From an uncultured Alphaproteobacteria bacterium (GTDB taxonomy: Bacteria > Pseudomonadota > Alphaproteobacteria > Bin95): 6,040 nt of DNA. The position numbers and the translations under genes are program-made. The stretch covers positions 1 through 6,040 of the forward strand of contig CAJXVF010000166.1 in assembly GCA_913060845.1 (NCBI GenBank). Reading direction: 5' to 3'. Within the stretch, counting starts at the first letter, position 1. Each line of letters begins with the position of its first letter. Shown here in pieces: positions 1-5,986 of the stretch. The notes beneath the pieces were generated by a model, which saw nothing but the letters and a program-made list of their open reading frames with translations, ran no database searches and was not told the DNA's origin.

Positions 1-43
1 ACCTCTCTATTCGTCGGCAGCGTCAGATGTGTATAAGAGACAG
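1..43 (+). other. Retained Illumina Nextera i5 adapter (artefact)
   Basis: Bases 11-24 are TCGTCGGCAGCGTC and bases 25-43 are AGATGTGTATAAGAGACAG, the Nextera read-1 adapter ending in the 19-bp Tn5 mosaic end. Bases 3-10 (CTCTCTAT) match the i5 index known as S502, and bases 1-2 (AC) fit the end of the P5 oligonucleotide. The match is complete and in the right order, so this is untrimmed library sequence and not part of the genome. On the minus strand the adapter translates to the familiar contaminant tail CLLYTSDAADE. The native insert starts at about base 44, and this edge is probably a contig end. Confidence 0.98.
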
Positions 44-55
44 GTATTTGCCTGA

Positions 56-625
56 TTGCCGGTATTGAAAAGACGTATCTTCTCATGGGTGCTTTTAGGG
101 TTATTCATCACAACTGCGGCGGCCCGTTCGATGTCGGATAAACTTATGGACCTTGACTGTGCACAAACTGGGTGGCGTTTCGTCGGCGATAGTGTGATGG
201 GCGGGGTGTCCAATGGCGAGCTGCAGCGCGAGATCGTTGCCGGGCGGTTGACAACCCGCCTCCTAGGCGACGTTAGCCTGGAAAACAATGGTGGTTTCAT
301 CCAGATGGCGCTCGACCTCAAACCTGATGGGGTTTTGGACGCATCTGAATGGACGGGCCTAGAAATCGACGTTCTTGGCAATGGTGAGCAGTATAATATT
401 CATCTCCGCACAGACGCCGTTCAGCGGCCGTGGCAGTCTTATCGCCAGTCGTTTGCCACCACCGCGGCATGGAAAACTAACCGACTGCCATTTTATCGCT
501 TCGCCCCACATCGCATCGACACGCCTTTGGATACCCGAAGGCTTGTGCGGCTGGGCGTTGTCGCGATCGGCAGGAATTTCGTTGCGGACATCTCTATCGG
601 CGGGATTCGACTTTATCGAGACTGA
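56..625 (+). CDS. CIA30-domain protein with possible signal peptide
   Basis: The predicted protein resembles the CIA30 family (PF08547), named after a mitochondrial complex I assembly factor. Bacterial members are mostly uncharacterised NAD(P)-binding-like or carbohydrate-binding-like beta-sandwich proteins. Family signs are GDSVMGGVS at residues 44-52, the LENNGGFIQ stretch near 75-83, a GLEIDVLGNGEQYNIHLR strand around 101-118, the RLPFYRF segment near 143-149 and a closing FVADISIGGIRLY strand. Residues 5-24 (KRR, then a hydrophobic run ending in AAAR) look like a signal peptide, so export is possible. The start is unsure. An in-frame TGA at 53-55 directly precedes the TTG at 56, so the gene is not cut in frame. 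However, any ribosome binding site would lie at the adapter junction. Other starts are TTG at 65 and ATG at 131; the latter would give a 164-residue cytosolic protein beginning MSDKLM. The family call is firm; the start and function are not. Confidence 0.8.
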   Translation: MPVLKRRIFSWVLLGLFITTAAARSMSDKLMDLDCAQTGWRFVGDSVMGGVSNGELQREIVAGRLTTRLLGDVSLENNGGFIQMALDLKPDGVLDASEWTGLEIDVLGNGEQYNIHLRTDAVQRPWQSYRQSFATTAAWKTNRLPFYRFAPHRIDTPLDTRRLVRLGVVAIGRNFVADISIGGIRLYRD

Positions 626-680
626 GTGCAGCTGATTTAGTGGCGTTCCTTTGGAGTCATACGAATCGGGCGACGCATCT

Positions 681-852
681 GTGGAGCAGCCCCACTGAAG
701 TGGTTCACCCACAAGGATAGTTTATTCCATAAGAGGAGGAACAGAAGATGGCAGGTAAGCGAGACAAACCAGAAGGGATCGTGGCGAAACTGCGCCAAGT
801 AGAGGTGCTTTAAGGACAAGGCCAGTCTGGTCAGCCCCCACAGAATGGTCCA
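681..852 (+). mobile_element. IS3-family insertion sequence remnant (left end)
   Basis: This stretch has the layout of the left end of an IS3-family element: an end-like sequence (CAGCCCC-ACTGAAGTGGTTCA, 687-707), a short leader, an AGGAGG ribosome binding site (734-739) and the start of OrfA (748). After about 28 codons the OrfA-like sequence stops, and a second end-like sequence (CAGCCCCCACAGAATGGTCCA, 832-852) follows in the same orientation. With one gap on each side the two end-like sequences match at about 18 of 22 columns. The rest of OrfA, all of OrfB and a proper inverted right end are absent, so the element is dead. Outer boundaries are approximate, and I see no target-site duplication. 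Confidence 0.7.
748..828 (+). pseudogene. Truncated IS3 transposase OrfA with internal stop
   Basis: An ATG at 748, 8 nt after AGGAGG (734-739), opens a frame that reads MAGKRDKPEGIVAKLRQVEVL and then hits TAA at 811-813. It is the usual N-terminus of OrfA from IS3-family elements, a helix-turn-helix DNA-binding protein of about 90-100 residues. Past the stop the same frame reads GQGQS, which is again the expected OrfA sequence, so the TAA looks like a point mutation of a sense codon (TCA would fit). After base 828 similarity ends. The preserved ribosome binding site means a 21-residue peptide could still be made, but no function is implied. Confidence 0.8.
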
Positions 853-934
853 GTTGCAACGTTAGTGCATAGACAGTCTCTGCTCTAAGGGCAGGAGGAC
901 TAAAAGGCTCTGAAAGCCTTGGGTTTCAGCTTTA
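853..934. other. Non-coding gap between IS and integrase remnants
   Basis: I see no gene here. It contains two weak overlapping inverted repeats, AAGGCT/AGCCTT (904-920) and CTGAAA/TTTCAG (910-929). Neither has a T-run, so neither is called as a terminator. The sequence runs directly into the stop codon of the integrase remnant and may be the original DNA downstream of that gene. Confidence 0.4.
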
Positions 935-1096
935 CTATCTGACAATAGCGCCTATGCGATCAGCCCACGCTTCCAGCGCAAGGCCTTTCTCTTCCGCATA
1001 ACCAAACCGATTGTAGATCTTGGTCACTCCACCCTCGGCATGGTTCAACACGGACCTGATAGTGGACACGGGCACGCCAAGGGCAGCCATAATCAT
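935..1096 (-). pseudogene. Tyrosine recombinase (integrase) C-terminal remnant
   Basis: Read on the minus strand, this frame gives 53 residues starting MIMAALGVPVSTIRSVLNHA and continuing through VTKIYNRFGYAEEK to LALEAWADRIGAIVR and a TAG stop. It is the C-terminal end of a phage or island-type tyrosine recombinase: VLNH carries the second catalytic histidine, and IYNR the nucleophilic tyrosine. The N-terminal arm-binding and core-binding domains and the rest of the catalytic domain (including the R and HxxR motifs) are missing. A full-length protein has about 400 residues. The ATG at 1096 is an internal codon, not a true start; above it the frame reads AT-rich sequence unlike an integrase until a stop. 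The gene lies downstream of tRNA-Gly on the same strand, the normal place for an island integrase. Confidence 0.85.
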
Positions 1097-1121
1097 ACCA
1101 GAAGTCCCAAAATTAATTAAG

Positions 1122-1146
1122 CCAAAAATGTACCAAAAAACGTACC
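1122..1146. repeat. Tandem CCAAAAA-GTACC repeats near island edge
   Basis: Two near-identical direct units, CCAAAAATGTACC (1122-1134) and CCAAAAAACGTACC (1133-1146), sit end to end between the integrase remnant and the tRNA gene. Short GTACC-type repeats in this position are often seen beside tRNA-associated integrase genes. They could be arm-type integrase or excisionase binding sites. That role is inferred from position only. Confidence 0.55.
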
Positions 1147-1170
1147 AATCAGAGTTGATATTTTATAAAT

Positions 1171-1182
1171 ATTATTAATAAT
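1171..1182. repeat. 12-bp perfect AT palindrome
   Basis: ATTATTAATAAT is identical to its reverse complement. It lies in the AT-rich stretch (about 1150-1190) between the tRNA-Gly 3' end and the GTACC repeats. It could be a protein-binding site of the former island or chance in AT-rich DNA. Confidence 0.35.
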
Positions 1183-1204
1183 CAGAATGTTGTGTGGCTG
1201 CATT

Positions 1205-1278
1205 TGGAGCGGGTAGAGAGAATCGAACTCTCGCGTTCAGCTTGGGAAGCTGACAGGCTACCATTACATCATACCCGC
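1205..1278 (-). tRNA. tRNA-Gly (anticodon CCC)
   Basis: On the minus strand this folds as a 74-nt tRNA including an encoded CCA. The acceptor stem GCGGGTA (1278-1272) pairs with TACCCGC (1215-1209), the discriminator is T at 1208, and CCA is at 1207-1205. The anticodon stem TCAGC/GCTGA encloses the loop TTCCCAA, giving anticodon CCC, which reads GGG glycine codons. The T-arm is perfect, GAGAG-TTCGATT-CTCTC. The D-stem is weak (ATGT against GCCT, with one T-C mismatch and one T-G pair). That may mark a minor or slightly degraded tRNA. It is the likely attachment target of the lost island downstream. Confidence 0.93.
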
Positions 1279-1441
1279 TGAGGGCCACGCTTTTGCTGCG
1301 GCGGCGCTCTATTAGCTGTTTTTAGCCCGGTGGCGGCGTGGCGTCTATGGTGAAATCTGGCAGTGGTTAAGCTGCTCACAGATCTGTCATTTTGCGTGGG
1401 CGAAGTGGGCTGGTAGAACCGGGCGGTGAATGCTGCCGTAG

Positions 1442-2431
1442 ATGAAAGTTCGTGTCTGTCCCATGCCTGATTCCTTAGCCTTTGATGCGCCCGCTACCGT
1501 TCGCCGCCTTGATCCAGCGAAGTTTCAGGACCCTGCGGTGACGGCGGATGGCTCTAAGCGCGCCTCGGTCGCGCTAACGGCCTTGGAGACGCTTTGGTTT
1601 AACACGGGCACGCTCTGCAACATCGCCTGTGTCAATTGCTATATCGAATCGAGCCCAACCAATGACCGGTTGGCCTATCTGACTTTGGCTGACGTTAAGG
1701 CAAAGCTGGATGAAGCGCGGACGGAGGCAGCTGCCCTCAAAGAAATCGGCTTCACTGGCGGTGAGCCGTTCATGAACCCGGACATCATTCCGATGCTGAC
1801 CATGGCGTTGGACCGTGGCTACCAAGTGCTTGTGCTGACGAATGCTATGCGCCCAATGCTGCGGTCTATGAAGCCGCTGGAAGCGTTGAATGCCGCCTAT
1901 CCAGGCCAACTCACCATGCGCGTTAGTCTCGACCATTATACGGCGGAACTCCATGAGAAAGAGCGCGGGCCAGATAGTTGGGCGCCTGCCATGCGCGGCC
2001 TGAAGTTCCTATCCGATAACGGCTTCCACATCGATATTGCTGGGCGCTTGTGCTGGGGTGAGACTGAAGCTCACTCCCGTGTTGGGTTTGCGCAGTTGTT
2101 CAAAGAATTGCAGCTGGACCTCGACGCAGACGATGAATCCCGCCTCGTACTGTTCCCCGAAATGGATGAAAGCCAGGACATCGCCGAAATCACAGAATCT
2201 TGCTGGGGTATTCTGGATAAGTCGCCAGATGCGGTGATGTGCGCGTCGTCCCGCATGGTCGTCCGCAAGAATGGTGCTGATGCCGCTAGTGTTCTGGCCT
2301 GCACGCTGATTCCCTATGACGCAGAATTTGACTTGGGCGAAACCCTGGCGGAAGCATCTCGGGACGTATCGCTGAACCATCCCCATTGCGCGCGCTTCTG
2401 TGTGCTCGGCGGTGCCTCTTGCAGCGGTTAA
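1442..2431 (+). CDS. Radical SAM protein with cysteine-rich C-terminus
   Basis: The 329-residue protein is a radical S-adenosylmethionine enzyme. Residues 59-66 hold the [4Fe-4S] motif C-NIA-C-VN-C (CX3CX2C), and FTGGEP at 104-109 is the SAM-binding GGEP motif. The core barrel runs to about residue 240. The tail has C267, C287, C316, C320 and C327, the last three in CARFCVLGGASC. Their spacing resembles a Twitch/SPASM-type auxiliary cluster, which would suit a peptide or protein substrate or an added redox cluster. The substrate is unknown. There is no strong ribosome binding site; ATG at 1442 gives a frame starting MKVRVC, and ATG at 1463 (residue 8) is a realistic alternative. The gene stands between tRNA-Gly and leuD, 75 bp before leuD on the same strand. 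No precursor peptide gene is visible beside it. Confidence 0.88.
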   Translation: MKVRVCPMPDSLAFDAPATVRRLDPAKFQDPAVTADGSKRASVALTALETLWFNTGTLCNIACVNCYIESSPTNDRLAYLTLADVKAKLDEARTEAAALKEIGFTGGEPFMNPDIIPMLTMALDRGYQVLVLTNAMRPMLRSMKPLEALNAAYPGQLTMRVSLDHYTAELHEKERGPDSWAPAMRGLKFLSDNGFHIDIAGRLCWGETEAHSRVGFAQLFKELQLDLDADDESRLVLFPEMDESQDIAEITESCWGILDKSPDAVMCASSRMVVRKNGADAASVLACTLIPYDAEFDLGETLAEASRDVSLNHPHCARFCVLGGASCSG

Positions 2432-2492
2432 TCTTACTGGGGTAGACGGCGCAGGCAGGAAGGCGTTTCATCGCCTGAGCAACGGTCTTGTC

Positions 2493-2497
2493 GGAGG
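2493..2497 (+). promoter_or_regulatory. Ribosome binding site deciding the leuD start
   Basis: GGAGG lies 9 nt before the ATG at 2507 and 15 nt before the in-frame ATG at 2513. The spacing favours 2507 as the start. Confidence 0.7.
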
Positions 2498-2506
2498 TTC
2501 GGCGCC

Positions 2507-3133
2507 ATGGTGATGCGTAAGTTTGAAAGCGGAAGTTTCCGCGCGGTCCCAATGGACCTTGCCAATGTGGATACAGATCAGATTATCCCCGCACGCTTTC
2601 TGAAGCGCCCGCGTGATGATCGGTATCCAAGCTATCTATTCCACGACATTCGCTTTACGGGCGATGGCCAGGAACGCCCTGAATTTATCCTGAACCGGGA
2701 CCCTTGGCGCGACGCTACAGTAATCGTGGCTGACCGGAATTTTGGCTGCGGGTCCAGCCGCGAAGGAGCGGTTTATGCGCTAGCGGATTCAGGGTTCCAA
2801 GCCGTCATCGCACCAAGCTTCGGCGATATTTTCTACAGCAACTCCATGAAGAACGGCTTCCTCCCAATCCGCTTGCCGACGGAGGTCTGCGCTGGTCTTC
2901 GCAAGAGCCTAGCCGAAGGGCAGGGCGGGGAGATCGCGATTGATCTGGCGGCAGGAACCGTCACCGGACCAGACGGCTTCGCGCATTCGTTTGAAATTTC
3001 GGCTTTTCATAAGCATTGCCTGCTAAATGGGTTGGATGATATCGGCTTCACCATGGAACAAAAGGACGCCATCAAAACGGCAGACGCAGCCCGCGAAGCC
3101 GATATGCCATGGCTCTCTTTCGCTCGTGTCTAG
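2507..3133 (+). CDS. leuD: 3-isopropylmalate dehydratase-type small subunit
   Basis: The 208-residue product has the full LeuD swivel-domain signature: NVDTDQIIPARFLK (20-33), RNFGCGSSREGAVYAL (77-92), APSFGDIFYSNSMKNG (102-117) and the late CLLNGLDDIGFT segment. With a LeuC large subunit it would form the [4Fe-4S] enzyme that isomerises 2- and 3-isopropylmalate in leucine synthesis. Length is normal for the family. No leuC is adjacent; upstream is a radical SAM gene and downstream a cobalamin-type gene. The RDDRYPSYLFHDIRF stretch resembles the LeuD paralogue type found in some Alphaproteobacteria, so a related hydro-lyase substrate is possible. The stop overlaps the start of the next gene by 8 nt. 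Confidence 0.93.
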   Translation: MVMRKFESGSFRAVPMDLANVDTDQIIPARFLKRPRDDRYPSYLFHDIRFTGDGQERPEFILNRDPWRDATVIVADRNFGCGSSREGAVYALADSGFQAVIAPSFGDIFYSNSMKNGFLPIRLPTEVCAGLRKSLAEGQGGEIAIDLAAGTVTGPDGFAHSFEISAFHKHCLLNGLDDIGFTMEQKDAIKTADAAREADMPWLSFARV

Positions 3134-4151
3134 CGAACCCGTCGCCCATGGCGGCGATCTAGCGGCGGCCCGGCGCCGCTACGGCGCGCGGGATACAGGC
3201 GCGGACGATGGCTGGATTGATCTGTCGACCGGCATCAACCCGGTGCCCTATCCAATTCCGGACCTTCCGCCTGATGCCTGGATGCGCTTACCAGGATTTA
3301 GGGAAACGCGCGCCTACATGGCGGCGGCGTCTGAGTGCTATGGTGCCAGCGAAGGTGCCATTCTGCCCATACCAGGCGCGCAGTCTGGGATCGCGGCGCT
3401 TGGGCGCGCCTTGGCATCGCATGCCGGCCCGAAAGTATATTTGGCGCCCACATATGGCGAATATGCCCGCTGTTTTCCGGACGCAACGCCTGTCAGTGAC
3501 CTATTTTTGATCCGCCGGGCGTTAGACGCTGGCGGGGTCGCAATTATCTGCAACCCGAATAATCCGGATGGCCGTGCGCTCGCTGCAGGTGAAGTATTGG
3601 CGTTGGCAGACCGGGCCAAGCGCCGTGCAGGATGGCTCATCGTAGATGAATCCTTTGCTGACATCGCACCTGATATCACGGCCTGTGGCCGGGCCGGTCG
3701 CGGCGGGTTGATCGTGCTGCGATCATTCGGAAAATTTTACGGGCTTGCTGGGCTTCGGCTTGGCGCGCTGCTTGGCCCGCCGCGTTTGCTCTCCACCGTA
3801 GAGAAGGACCTTGGGCCGTGGGCGGTCTCTGGCCCTGCGCTTTCAATCGGGCGCACCGCATTGTTGGATGAAGACTGGGCTAAAGCAGCGCGGAACCGCA
3901 TCCGCTCCGATGCACGTTGGCTGAGTGATCGCCTGGATCGTGCGGGCTACCGCGTTATTGGCCGCGCAGGGCTGTTCACATTGATCCAGCTTGATGATGC
4001 GCGCGGATGGCATGTTTATTTGGCTAAGCAAGGCATCTGGACGCGTATTTTTCCAGATCACCCAAATTGGCTCCGCATGGGCATGCCTGGACTATCAGAA
4101 AATGACTGGCGCCGACTGAGCACCGCCTTAGAACTTGGAGATGTTGGATGA
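3126..4151 (+). CDS. cobC: CobC/CobD-type threonine-phosphate decarboxylase
   Basis: This is a PLP-dependent fold-type I aminotransferase-like protein of 341 residues from the GTG at 3126. HGGDL (8-12) and DLSTGINP (32-39) are typical of the cobalamin enzyme that decarboxylates L-threonine O-3-phosphate to the aminopropanol phosphate used in the B12 nucleotide loop. NPNNPDG (143-149), VDESF (around 173-177, with the PLP-binding Asp) and SFGKFYGLAGLRLG (200-213, with the Schiff-base Lys203) complete the active site. The Arg in WLRMGMPG binds the substrate carboxylate. I chose GTG 3126 because homology begins just after it, it matches the family length, and it overlaps the leuD stop. The frame is open further up to 3027, but only as a shadow of leuD. 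No ribosome binding site is visible, which fits translational coupling. Histidinol-phosphate aminotransferase is a weaker alternative. Confidence 0.87.
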   Translation: MSSEPVAHGGDLAAARRRYGARDTGADDGWIDLSTGINPVPYPIPDLPPDAWMRLPGFRETRAYMAAASECYGASEGAILPIPGAQSGIAALGRALASHAGPKVYLAPTYGEYARCFPDATPVSDLFLIRRALDAGGVAIICNPNNPDGRALAAGEVLALADRAKRRAGWLIVDESFADIAPDITACGRAGRGGLIVLRSFGKFYGLAGLRLGALLGPPRLLSTVEKDLGPWAVSGPALSIGRTALLDEDWAKAARNRIRSDARWLSDRLDRAGYRVIGRAGLFTLIQLDDARGWHVYLAKQGIWTRIFPDHPNWLRMGMPGLSENDWRRLSTALELGDVG

Positions 4152-5188
4152 GCGTATTTGGTGCCCAGGATTACCGGGACCACGAGCAGGTCGCCTTCGT
4201 TTCAGAACCTGAAAGCGGCTTGAAAGCGATCATCGCCATTCACAATACCCGTCGCGGCCCTGCACTTGGTGGCTGCCGATTCTGGAAATACCCAAACGAA
4301 GACGCGGCCATCGCCGATGCGCTCCGCCTGTCACGCGGCATGACTTACAAGTCAGCCTTGGCGCGACTTCCGCTTGGCGGCGGGAAATGCGTCGTGCTGG
4401 GCAGTGCGGCAGAAGTGAAAACTGAGGCACTGTTGCGCGCCCTTGGCCGGGCACTGGAACGGCTTGGCGGGCATTACGTTACGGCGGAAGATATTGGTGT
4501 CAAACCATCAGACCTGCGCATCGTGCGCGAGGAAACGGCTCATGTGGCCGGGCTGCCTGAAACCAGCGGCGATCCATCACCGGTAACCGCACTTGGTGTG
4601 TTTTATGGCCTTCGTGCGGCTGTGCGCCATCGGCTTGGTCTGGACTCGTTGGAGGGATTGACCGTAGCCGTTCAGGGGCTGGGTGCGGTTGGCCGTTCGC
4701 TAGCGGATCAGATTGCGGCGGCGGGCGGTAAGCTTATCGTTGCCGATATCCGTGAGGACGCAGTACAGAAGGCCGTGCAGGAATTGGGCGCAGAAGCCGT
4801 CCATGTAGATGCGATCTACGATACGCTGGCGGAAGTGTTTGCGCCCTGTGCACTCGGTGCCATCCTGAATGACGAGACGATCCCACGCCTGCAATCCAGC
4901 GTCATTGCTGGGTCAGCGAACAACCAGCTTGCAGAAGGCCGCCATGGCATCGTCCTTCGCCAGCAGAAAATGCTGTATGCGCCGGACTACGCGATTAACG
5001 CTGGCGGCATCATCAATATAGCCCATGAAGATCGTGCTGCCGGCACCTATGACAAAGCAGGCGCGCTCGAAGTTGTAGGGCGGATTGACGATACGTTGGC
5101 TGAAATTTTTACCCGCGCCGACGCCACCGATACTCCCACAAGCGTGATCGCTGACGCGATGGCTGAAGAACGCCTGTACGAAGACTAG
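4148..5188 (+). CDS. Leu/Glu/Phe/Val dehydrogenase (leucine dehydrogenase-like)
   Basis: The 346-residue protein is an NAD(P)-dependent oxidative deaminase of the Glu/Leu/Phe/Val dehydrogenase family. These enzymes turn branched-chain or aromatic amino acids into 2-oxo acids and ammonia, or run the reverse. GPALGGCRFW (37-46), MTYKSALARLPLGGGK (65-80) and TAEDIG (112-117) form the catalytic domain; K68 and K80 match the known substrate-binding and catalytic lysines of leucine dehydrogenase. GLGAVG (177-182) is the dinucleotide loop, and the acidic residue in VAD at the end of strand two favours NAD. The length fits leucine dehydrogenase, not the longer glutamate enzyme. ATG 4148 overlaps the cobC stop as ATGA, with GGAG 7 nt before it. 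It ends the operon and shares CTAG with a convergent gene. Substrate (Leu, Val or Phe) is not settled by sequence. Confidence 0.9.
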   Translation: MSVFGAQDYRDHEQVAFVSEPESGLKAIIAIHNTRRGPALGGCRFWKYPNEDAAIADALRLSRGMTYKSALARLPLGGGKCVVLGSAAEVKTEALLRALGRALERLGGHYVTAEDIGVKPSDLRIVREETAHVAGLPETSGDPSPVTALGVFYGLRAAVRHRLGLDSLEGLTVAVQGLGAVGRSLADQIAAAGGKLIVADIREDAVQKAVQELGAEAVHVDAIYDTLAEVFAPCALGAILNDETIPRLQSSVIAGSANNQLAEGRHGIVLRQQKMLYAPDYAINAGGIINIAHEDRAAGTYDKAGALEVVGRIDDTLAEIFTRADATDTPTSVIADAMAEERLYED

Positions 5189-5952
5189 ACAGGAAGTTTG
5201 TCTGTCCGCAGCAAGATCGCGATCAGCAGCCCAACAAGCAGGCCCGCCCATACGATCAACGCCAGCCGCCTGGATTGACGGACGGAGCGTTGCTCCAGCC
5301 AAGTGCGAGGACGCACACCCATCCATAAGAACACGGCGAGTGCGGCCAAGTTCAATGCAGCGACATTGATTGCCAGCAGCGTTGCCGCGCCAATCGCTTC
5401 ATCAAAGCGCCCGGCACCCATGAATAGGCCAATAGCGCAGGTCGGCGGTAACAACGCTGCAACCACCATCACGCCAACCAGGGTTGATGATGACCGCGTT
5501 ATGATCGAAAGCGCGGCGGCGGCACCGGAGGCCAAAGCCAGCACGGCTGCATCGAAGCCAACGCGGGTGCGGGCTAGTAATTGGTCATTGTCCAGATTTA
5601 GGCTGACAAGCGCCCCAACAACCGCTGTTGCCGCTAAGGCGAGCGCGATCCCGGTCAGGCCCGCTGTCACGGCACGGCGCATTAAATGCCAGTCGCCCAG
5701 GGCCGCACCCAGTGCAAAGCCGATGTTTGGGCCAAGTAATGGCGTGATCACCATGGCGCCGATGACGACCGCCACATCATCATTGGCCAAACCTAGGCCA
5801 GCGACGACAGTCGAAAGCGCTACGAACAGAATATAGTTCCGGTCCAGCCGGGCACCAACTTCCACCGCGGCATAGACTTCCTCGCGGATGGCGCTTCTGT
5901 CGGCAGTGTTTTGTCCCTCTAACTCGTCAGGTACGGGGAGGGTGGTTTCCAC
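5185..5952 (-). CDS. DUF389 (TIGR00341-like) membrane protein, N-terminus in doubt
   Basis: The 255-residue frame starting at GTG 5952 encodes a multi-pass inner membrane protein of the DUF389 family, whose function is unknown. Motifs are LSTVVAGLGL (46-55), VVIGAMVITPLLGPN (62-76), the ARTRVGF...ALASGAAAAL block (127-148), GVMVVAALLPP (160-170), NVAALNLAAL (196-205) and VRPRTW (213-218). About seven hydrophobic segments are seen near 40-56, 59-85, 95-118, 133-152, 157-180, 186-212 and 229-248. Typical members carry about 80-100 further N-terminal residues. Here the frame stays open above GTG 5952 (reading EGWRITVSRV, family-like) to a TAA at 6028-6030, but offers no ATG, GTG or TTG start. 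The true gene therefore probably began further right, with a frameshift near 5990. It converges on the dehydrogenase, and the two stops overlap. Confidence 0.85.
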   Translation of the reverse strand: METTLPVPDELEGQNTADRSAIREEVYAAVEVGARLDRNYILFVALSTVVAGLGLANDDVAVVIGAMVITPLLGPNIGFALGAALGDWHLMRRAVTAGLTGIALALAATAVVGALVSLNLDNDQLLARTRVGFDAAVLALASGAAAALSIITRSSSTLVGVMVVAALLPPTCAIGLFMGAGRFDEAIGAATLLAINVAALNLAALAVFLWMGVRPRTWLEQRSVRQSRRLALIVWAGLLVGLLIAILLRTDKLPV

Positions 5953-5986
5953 GCGGGAGACCGTGATCCGCCAGCCTTCGGATGAG

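Noticed and set aside
7..381. Minus-strand 124-residue open frame
   Set aside because: It is antisense to the CIA30 gene and ends in translated Nextera adapter, a known artefact.
637..819. Minus-strand 60-residue open frame with a hydrophobic stretch
   Set aside because: It is antisense to the IS3 OrfA start and its ribosome binding site, and the sense strand explains the sequence better.
904..929. Inverted repeats as a rho-independent terminator
   Set aside because: Stems are only 6 bp, they compete with each other, and no T-run follows on either strand.
1284..1342. GCCACGC / GCGTGGC inverted repeat upstream of tRNA-Gly
   Set aside because: The 7-bp arms are 45 nt apart in GC-rich DNA. 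No further pairing supports a structured RNA or operator.
1347..1370. Tiny frame MVKSGSG before the radical SAM gene as a precursor peptide
   Set aside because: It is seven residues long, has no clear ribosome binding site and no recognisable core or leader; chance is likelier.
2461..2476. AGGCG-TTTCAT-CGCCT hairpin between the radical SAM gene and leuD
   Set aside because: A 5-bp stem without a T-run is too weak to call a terminator or attenuator, and no leucine-rich leader peptide is present.
3027..3125. Longer start for the CobC-type protein at ATG 3027
   Set aside because: The extra 33 residues lie inside leuD in another frame and do not resemble the family; homology begins just after GTG 3126.
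5303..5836. Plus-strand 177-residue open frame
   Set aside because: It is an Ala/Thr-rich shadow of the DUF389 gene, which has clear family motifs on the minus strand.
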